Assembly: GCA_947683425.1 (NCBI GenBank)
Contig: CANTUQ010000004.1
Coordinates: 32,751,001-32,815,000 of the forward strand
Origin: Excoecaria cochinchinensis
Taxonomy: Eukaryota > Streptophyta > Magnoliopsida > Malpighiales > Euphorbiaceae
DNA length: 64,000 bases
Reading direction: 5' to 3'
Positions 58,499 to 64,000 of this stretch are shown in pieces. Below the pieces are notes generated by a model, which worked only from the letters and a program-made list of their open reading frames with translations, searched no databases and was not told the DNA's origin. Numbering within the stretch: the first letter of the stretch is position 1; each line of letters starts with the position of its first letter. The position numbers were made by a program, and so were the translations under genes.

Positions 58499-58676
58499 GG
58501 CATCGCCATCTTGAGAGGCGACCAAAAGGCATCCCGAGAGGCTTAAATGACCATGATAAAGCAGCAGCAGGAAGCAATGGTCATAGAGCCCGGCCTAGAG
58601 CAACTAGAATAGGCGAAAAGGCCCAGGATGGATCCCGCCGAGGAGACAAAAATGAGGGCGCTAAATAAAGGGAAAA

Positions 58677-59654
58677 ATGTTCAAGTTGGGACCAGAAGAA
58701 GCTATCATGCAGATCTTGACAATAAATCAAGCGACCTTCGCCTGGAAGCCAGAAGACATCCCTGGCATAGACCCTAAGGTGATCACCCACAAGTTGAATG
58801 TGGACCCAAATTATCCTCCGGTCCGACAAAAGCTAAGGAGGCATTCACCCGACCGAAGGAAGTTCATTTCTGAAGAGGTGGATAAGCTACTTAAGACCGG
58901 AACAATCCAAGAGGTAGACTATCCCGAGTGGCTGGCTAACGTGGTTCTGGTCAAGAAAAAGTCAGGCAAGCTGCAGATGTGTGTGGACTTTACTGACCTC
59001 AATAAGGCATGTCCCAAAGACAGCTATCCCCTGCCCAGCATAGACCAGTTTGTGGACGCCACTGTAGGCCACGCCATCTACTCTCTTCTTGACACATACG
59101 CCGGCTACCACCAAATCCTAATGTGGCTCCTGGATCAGGAGAAAACCAGCTTTATTACAGATGACGGGACCTTTTGCTACAAGGTGATGCCTTTCGGCCT
59201 GAAGAATGTTGGGGCCACGTATCAGCATCTTATGAATAAGATCTTTAAAGACCAGATCGGGTAGAATGTCGAGGTGTACATAGATGACATGATCGTTAAG
59301 AGCCGAAGCCTCGAGGAACACCCCGCCGATCTGGAAAAAGTTTTTGACACTTTGAACAAATTCCAAATGAAACTCAATCCCAAGAAGTGCGTCTTTGGGG
59401 TACCATCACAAAAATTTTTAGGATTTCTAGTGTCCCAGAGAGAGATTGAGGCTAATCCAAAAAAAATCAGGGCTATCCTCGAGATGCAATCCCCCAGGAA
59501 CATAAAAGATGTCCAGAAGCTGAACGGAAGGATAACAGCTTTAGGACGATTCATCTCCTCCTCAGCCAAGCGCTGCACTCCCTTCTTCAAGAAACTGAGG
59601 AAGAGTGAAACCTTTGTCTGGGAGAAGACTGCCAGCAAGCCTTCGAAGAGCTGA
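58677..59654 (+). pseudogene. Reverse transcriptase of the Tat-type element, one in-frame stop
   Basis: It reads ATFAWKPEDIPGIDP, PVRQKLRRHSPDRR, EVDYPEWLANVVLVKKKSGK, then MPFGLKNVGATYQHLMN. A TAG at 59262-59264 interrupts just before the catalytic box VYIDDMIVKS (YIDD at 59277-59288). The same frame goes on through the thumb (FLGFLVSQREIEANPKKIRAI) and FFKKLRKSETFVWE to 59654, where the frame is lost. All key RT residues are present. Confidence 0.88.
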
Positions 59655-60000
59655 AGGCGTTCCTCACCAACCCACCACTACTTAGCCGGCCAATACCAAG
59701 TGAAAATCTATACCTTTATTTAGCCACCTCTAGGGAAGCTGTTGCAGGTGCCTTAGTTCAAGAGGAAGGAACTCAACAGCTGCCTGTGTACTACGTTAGT
59801 GAAGTAATTAGAGGTACGGATTTAAGGAAGGGACCGGTTGAGCAGCTCATTATCGCCCTCATGATGTGTGCAAGAAAGCTGAGACCATACTTTGAGGCGC
59901 ACACAATTATCGTCCGATCGGGTCACCCGCTTAGAAGGATTCTACAGACCCCCGGTCTGGAAGGCAAAATGGTGGGATGGGCAATTAAGCTATAATCCTG
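59655..60000 (+). pseudogene. First RNase H of the Tat-type element
   Basis: In a shifted frame: AFEELKAFLTNPPLLSRP, LYLATSREAVAGALVQEEG, PVYYVSEVIRGTDLRKGPVE, ARKLRPYFEAHTIIV. The aspartate that usually starts the RNase H core is replaced (LYLATS where LYLAVS is usual in the Tat group). A TAA at 59993-59995 ends the open piece. Confidence 0.75.
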
Positions 60001-60004
60001 GGAT

Positions 60005-60439
60005 GTGAGATACGAGCCTAGAAAGGCGATAAAGGTCCAGGCTTTGGCAGACTTCGTCGCTGAATTTGCGGGTGAGGAACCACGGAGTCAGCCCAAGCTA
60101 CAAAATTGGGAAATGACGGTGGATGGTGCAACAAATGACACTCGAGGAGGTGTAGGCATAGTAATAAAAGGCCCCCTGGGCATCACAATAAGGTACGCAA
60201 TAAAACTCAATTTTAAAACTTCAAATAATGTAGCAGAGTACGAGGCGCTCCTTCAAGGGCTGAGACTGCTCCACGCAATCCGACCGGAGTCAGTAGCCAT
60301 CAGGAGTGACTCCCAGCTGGTAACCAGTCAGGTCCTAAGCACCTTCGAAGCCAGAGAAGCCACCATGATCCAGTACCTAGCCAATGTCAAAGCTCCCTTC
60401 GCAAAACTCGAGGAAACTGGGTCAGAATGGGCCCTCTAG
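60005..60439 (+). pseudogene. Second (archaeal-like) RNase H of the Tat-type element
   Basis: MTVDGATNDTRGGVGIVIKGP, NNVAEYEALLQGLRLLHA and IRSDSQLVTSQVL carry the D-E-D residues of the archaeal-like RNase H. A TAG at 60437-60439 ends it. The frame beyond has more stops before the integrase. Confidence 0.85.
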
Positions 60440-60736
60440 AAAGTGCCAAGTGACCAAACATCAGAAGCCGATCAGCTAGCAAAGATGTCTGCCTCTGAAT
60501 AAAGTGTTATAGAGGAAAACATTGCCATTGTCGACCAAACTTCCTCCTCCCTAGACGAGCCAGAGATGATGGAGATCGACCAAGAGGATGAAACCTGGAT
60601 GAGCCCAATCAAGTAGTACCTCCAAATAGGTCGGCTGCCCGAGGACAAAGATGAAGCTCGAAAGGTATCACGAAAATCCCTTAATTACTCCATCATTAAC
60701 GGTAATTTGTACAATAAAGCTTTCAGCCACCCTTAG

Positions 60737-61924
60737 CTCAAATGCGTGACGGAGGAAGAGGGAGATTACATCCTCAGAGAACTCCACGAAGGTATATGTG
60801 GAGCACACGAGGCAAGCAGAGCTATGGCAAGAAAAGCCCTCCAGACAGGATACTACTGGCCCAGCATGCTCAAAGATGCCCAAGAAAAAGTGAGAAGGTG
60901 TTCGCAATGCCAGGTACATGGGAGGATCATAAGGCAGCATGGAGCAGACCAACAGCCGATCGAAATTGCTTGTCCTTTCGATCAGTGGGGGCTAGATATC
61001 CTAGAACCTTTTCCCCAAGGCAAAAAGCAGATGAAGTCCCTCATAGTAGCGGTAGACCACTTCTCCAAATGGATTGAGGCTGAACCTGTAGCCACTATCA
61101 CAACCGAGAGGGTCAAGAGCTTCACTTGGAAAAATATCATCTGCAGGTATGGCTTACACAATGTTTTTATTGCAGATAATGGCAAGCAGTTCGACAGCTC
61201 CACCTTCAGAAACTTTTGCCAAGGCTTAAATATCAAATTAAAGTTCACATCAGTCGCTCATCCCCAAAGCAATGGAATGACTGAGATCTCCAATCGAACC
61301 ATCCTGGAAGGGTTAAAAAAGCGACTGGGTGAAGCAAAAGGTAACTGGACTGAAGAACTGCAGAGTGTCCTGTGGACGTACAGAACTTTGCCCAGGACAG
61401 GCACTCATCAAATGCCATTCTCCCTCGTCTACGGCTCCGAAGCAATGATACCTGTAGAGGTCGGCCTTACCTCTTACCGATCGGCGCTCTACTCCGAACA
61501 GAAGAATGCTCAAGAAAGACGCCAAGACTTAGATCTGATAGAAGGAAAGAGGGAGGATGCCTACACCAAGATCGCTGCCTACAAGCAAAGAGTTGCCAGG
61601 TACCACAATGCTAAAGTGAGGTCAAGAACTTTCAACGTCGGTGATCTGGTGCTCAGAAAGGCAGAATTAGGCTCGAGAAACGCCGGGGTGGGCAAGCTAA
61701 TGCCAAATTGGGAGGGGCCCTATGAGGTCTCTAAAGTCTTAAGCCCGAGCACGTATAAGCTCCGAACTATAGAAGGGCAAGATGTCCCCAGAAGCTGGAA
61801 TGTCGAAGTACTCAAAAAGTACATCTCTAATAATGTATTAGAACTTGGCAATTGCCTGATTAATAAAGAGGTTCTTTCTTTCACCCCTATTCAAATTTTG
61901 CATGATATACAACTTATACGCTAG
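60737..61924 (+). CDS. Integrase of the Tat-type element, open frame
   Basis: An uninterrupted frame of nearly 400 codons from the stop at 60734-60736 to TAG at 61922-61924. The zinc domain HHCC is complete (ELHEGICGAHEA, RRCSQCQVHG). The core has the D-D-E residues in WGLDILEPFPQG, NVFIADNGKQF and NGMTEISNRTILEG. The C-terminal part reads FNVGDLVLRKAELG and KLMPNWEGPYEVSKV. No chromodomain follows. It is the C-terminal portion of a polyprotein with stops upstream, so it is unlikely to be made from this copy, but it looks recently functional. Confidence 0.85.
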   Translation, partial: LKCVTEEEGDYILRELHEGICGAHEASRAMARKALQTGYYWPSMLKDAQEKVRRCSQCQVHGRIIRQHGADQQPIEIACPFDQWGLDILEPFPQGKKQMKSLIVAVDHFSKWIEAEPVATITTERVKSFTWKNIICRYGLHNVFIADNGKQFDSSTFRNFCQGLNIKLKFTSVAHPQSNGMTEISNRTILEGLKKRLGEAKGNWTEELQSVLWTYRTLPRTGTHQMPFSLVYGSEAMIPVEVGLTSYRSALYSEQKNAQERRQDLDLIEGKREDAYTKIAAYKQRVARYHNAKVRSRTFNVGDLVLRKAELGSRNAGVGKLMPNWEGPYEVSKVLSPSTYKLRTIEGQDVPRSWNVEVLKKYISNNVLELGNCLINKEVLSFTPIQILHDIQLIR

Positions 61925-62561
61925 GCTTGACGTCCATCCCAAGCTGAAAAAGCAAAAGTTGCTGTTCGTCCGTTTGCGAGATGAAGATCTCTGTAAGGAT
62001 CAATTAGGACTAAATCTATCATGATGGAGGATCTCACCTCCCTAGCTCGATTATGCAACCTTTATGCAACTTTACGAGTATTGTCTAACTCGATTATGTA
62101 ACTTTCATGCAATTATACGAGTATCACTTAGCCCAATTATGCAATTTGTATGCAACCCTAAGGGCTCATGCACCAGGTTCGACACCCGCTCCGAACCAAA
62201 AACGCAAAGGTCGGTTAGCTTATCCGCTAAGTCGGACGCCCCGATCTGAAATTGCGCGGACCATCCCGATCCGACAGGGTCGACGATGCTCCCAATCCAG
62301 ATTGAGTCAAGTGGCCACTGGACTCAAAAGTCACTCCAATTCAGGAAGTACCCAGCTTTATTGAATTATTTCACAATAGCAAGTTATATGCACTTTAGTG
62401 AACTTTGCAAAATTCATGCAATTTTTTTAGAGATTTGCGAATGCATGGTTAAAATTGCAACTTATGCGAAACAAAGATAAACAGCAAAGAATATATTATT
62501 CATTAAAAAAGAAGAAAAAATAAAAACATCATACAACTTGTACACATATACAACTTCTAAT
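61925..62561. other. Spacer with a short tandem repeat
   Basis: Non-coding between integrase and the antisense ORF. At 62046, 62089 and 62132 a 43-bp unit repeats (CTCGATTATGCAACTTTATG-like text), the third copy partial. Confidence 0.75.
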
Positions 62562-63157
62562 CTAAGTCTTTATCTCTACAATCTCTATTGCGTCAGGAGG
62601 CTCGGATTGTGTCCCTGCACTTTGATCGGGTAAGGACTGGGAAAGGTCGGCAGCAGGCTGAGAAGGATTAGCTACCCCTTCAGAGACAGCCTTGGCGGGC
62701 AGAGGCACGTTGACTTCGGCCTCGGGTGGCTCGTCTCTCTGAGCCTGGGGCGAAGAGACCTGCTCGGAAGCTCCCTCTCCAGGAGCATCTCCTTCATCGT
62801 CACTGGATGGCGGATCGGGCAAGGCTGTAGGATCCTCCATCCAGTTGAGGTCGGCATCGGGGAAGCGTTTCCCAGCTTCATGGATCAGCCGCGACAGCAA
62901 CTTCGCCTGAGCCTCGCCCATTTGATCAAGCAGCTGCTCCTCTCAAGAGGCGAGTCCCTCTTCAAATTTCCTCCCCCAGGTGGCCTCCTTGTTGGCCAGA
63001 GTGGCACGAAGATGATCGCACTTCGCCACAGCTTGATCCCTCTCCTCCAGAGCCTTAGCCTTTTCAGCGCTCAGAGTTTTACACTCGCCGCCCAACCTGG
63101 TCGCCTCTTCCTCAAATTTTTTACACTGAGCACTATCAGCTGTTAGGCGTGCCACTT
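62562..63157 (-). pseudogene. Antisense ORF of the Tat-type element, coiled-coil protein
   Basis: Reads against gag-pol. The upstream part (63157-62943) is heptad-like and charged: CKKFEEEATRLGGECKTLSA, EKAKALEERDQAVAKCDHLR, predicted by eye as a coiled coil. A TGA at 62943-62945 interrupts. The same frame goes on as MGEAQAKLLSRLIHEAGKRF, then an acidic, Pro/Ser/Glu-rich tail ending DAIEIVEIKT. Antisense ORFs between pol and the 3' LTR are known in several Tat elements (for example Grande); their function is unknown. The N-terminus is cut off by the insertion at 63158. Confidence 0.75.
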
Positions 63158-64000
63158 TGATAGGAGCTAAATTGAAGTATAATTTAGTATTTATTTCGTG
63201 TGAGTTTATGTAATTAATCATGTAATTGTTTGTAAAATTTAATGTGATGTGTTAGATTATGTTTATTTGTATCAGTTGAGTTTTTATGTTGATTATCTGT
63301 GTTTTTAGGTGAAGAAATGAAGAGAAGAGTAAATAGAACGAGCAAGTCATGAGAGAGGAGCAGCTCACGCCACACACAAGGAGTCACGCGACGTGAGCAT
63401 GGGTGACGAGACGTGACTGGAGAAGAAGAACAAAGAAGAAGAAGGAAAAGAAGAGAAGGACTGAGAGAGAGGAAGTCACGCGACATGAGCAGAGGTCACG
63501 CGACGTGACGAGAAGCTAGGAAAGAAGAGGAGGAGGCGAGACAAGGTGAGACGTGAGTGCCAGTCACACCACACACGCGAAGAGTCACGCCGTGATGGGA
63601 GGTAACGTCCCGTGACTGGCCAGAGAGGGAAGAGAAAACCGAAAGAAAGAAGGGAAGAAGAAAATGGGCAAGCGTGTTCTGTCGCGATCGCAACAATGTT
63701 GCGATTGTTATAGAGACGACCGTTGGACAGTTTTGGGCCAAAAGTCACATGAAAAGTCATCTTATTTCACCAAATTTTGCAACTATTCCCAAGAGACATC
63801 TTCAAGGGACACAATCTTTAAATTATTATCTATAAATAGGTAGTTTAACTGTAATTTTAGGATGATTAATTTTTTTTAGTTAAGTAATTTTTCTGTATTT
63901 TGCAAGACAGAATTTTCTTAGTAAAATTTCTATTTAGTTTTATGATTTGAAGAAGAAGATCAAGGAGAAGGAAAATTTATTTTCAAGAGATTGAGAAAAG
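63158..64000 (+). mobile_element. Probable start of another LTR element, truncated by the window
   Basis: The antisense ORF text ends abruptly and TGATAGGAGCTAAATTG begins. The stretch is non-coding and contains repeated GTCACGCGACGTGA words (63360-63600) and a CTGTCGCGATCGCAACA / TGTTGCGATTG inverted pair (about 63679-63708), like the palindrome islands of other LTRs here. The far end and any duplication are beyond the window. Confidence 0.4.

Larger units (their letters stand above)
55803..64000 (+). mobile_element. Retand/Tat-type LTR retrotransposon, 3' end off-window
   Basis: A short LTR (55803-56288), a primer-like site, then gag, protease, RT, RNase H, archaeal-like RNase H and integrase in plus orientation, with an antisense ORF after them. 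Dual RNase H, no chromodomain and the antisense ORF fit the Tat group; the short LTR fits Retand-like members. The antisense ORF is interrupted at 63158 by another insertion, so the 3' LTR is beyond the window. Most genes carry a few stops, but the integrase frame is open. Confidence 0.85.

Noticed and set aside
1..64000. tRNA, rRNA or other RNA genes and intact host protein genes.
   Set aside because: None could be recognised by eye on either strand. Primer-site words match tRNA ends only over 12-20 bases.

Overview
This is plant nuclear DNA from a large, repeat-rich angiosperm genome. I found no intact host gene. Nearly all of the window that can be identified is nested LTR retrotransposons, both chromovirus Tekay/Del type and Tat/Ogre/Retand type. 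There are also pieces of an endogenous caulimovirid (plant pararetrovirus), one CACTA DNA transposon, one Mutator-like MITE and microsatellites. The species cannot be named from the sequence. Methionine-tRNA primer sites, TGTAACACCC...GGGTGTTACA LTR ends, dual RNase H pol genes and florendovirus-like viral remains are typical of flowering plants.

Layout. 1-12353 is a block of viral sequence (reverse transcriptase-RNase H at 4696-6013, a small second ORF at 6010, and an inverted RNase H piece at 11982-12353) cut up by Tekay LTRs. These are an LTR ending at 4695, a solo LTR at 717-3411 (target duplication GAGCA), an LTR fragment at 6270-11981, and a solo LTR at 8956-11542 (TAATC). 12640-30095 is a minus-strand Tekay-type element with two LTRs, a primer site and a polypurine tract (TACTA), but only a broken gag inside. 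A plus-strand Tat/Ogre-type element that also carries only gag sits in its 3' LTR at 13633-24446 (GACAA). 31390-50225 is an old Tekay pol gene (RNase H, integrase, chromodomain). It is split by a copia-like LTR insertion at 32290-35124 (CCATG) and by a 14 kb minus-strand Ogre-type element at 35597-49626 (CATAT). 50304-53092 is a CACTA element with a possible captured exon, and 54275-54794 is a MITE with a 10-bp duplication. From 55803 a Retand/Tat-type element runs with gag, protease, RT, two RNase H domains, an integrase with an uninterrupted frame, and an antisense coiled-coil ORF. It is cut at 63158 by another insertion that runs off the window.

The target duplications give the order of events. 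Viral DNA, old Tekay LTRs and the old pol gene came first. The gag-only Tekay element and the Ogre-type element followed, and the gag-only Ogre element inside the Tekay LTR is among the youngest because its two LTRs are nearly identical. Nothing here works as a host pathway. The most interesting signals are structural. They include a three-hairpin cassette kept in Tekay LTRs with paired base changes, twin 32-bp hairpins, CpG-rich palindrome islands, a copy of the primer-binding site inside Ogre LTRs, gag-only elements from two lineages, and an unoccupied paralogue of a viral integration site at a (TA)n tract.
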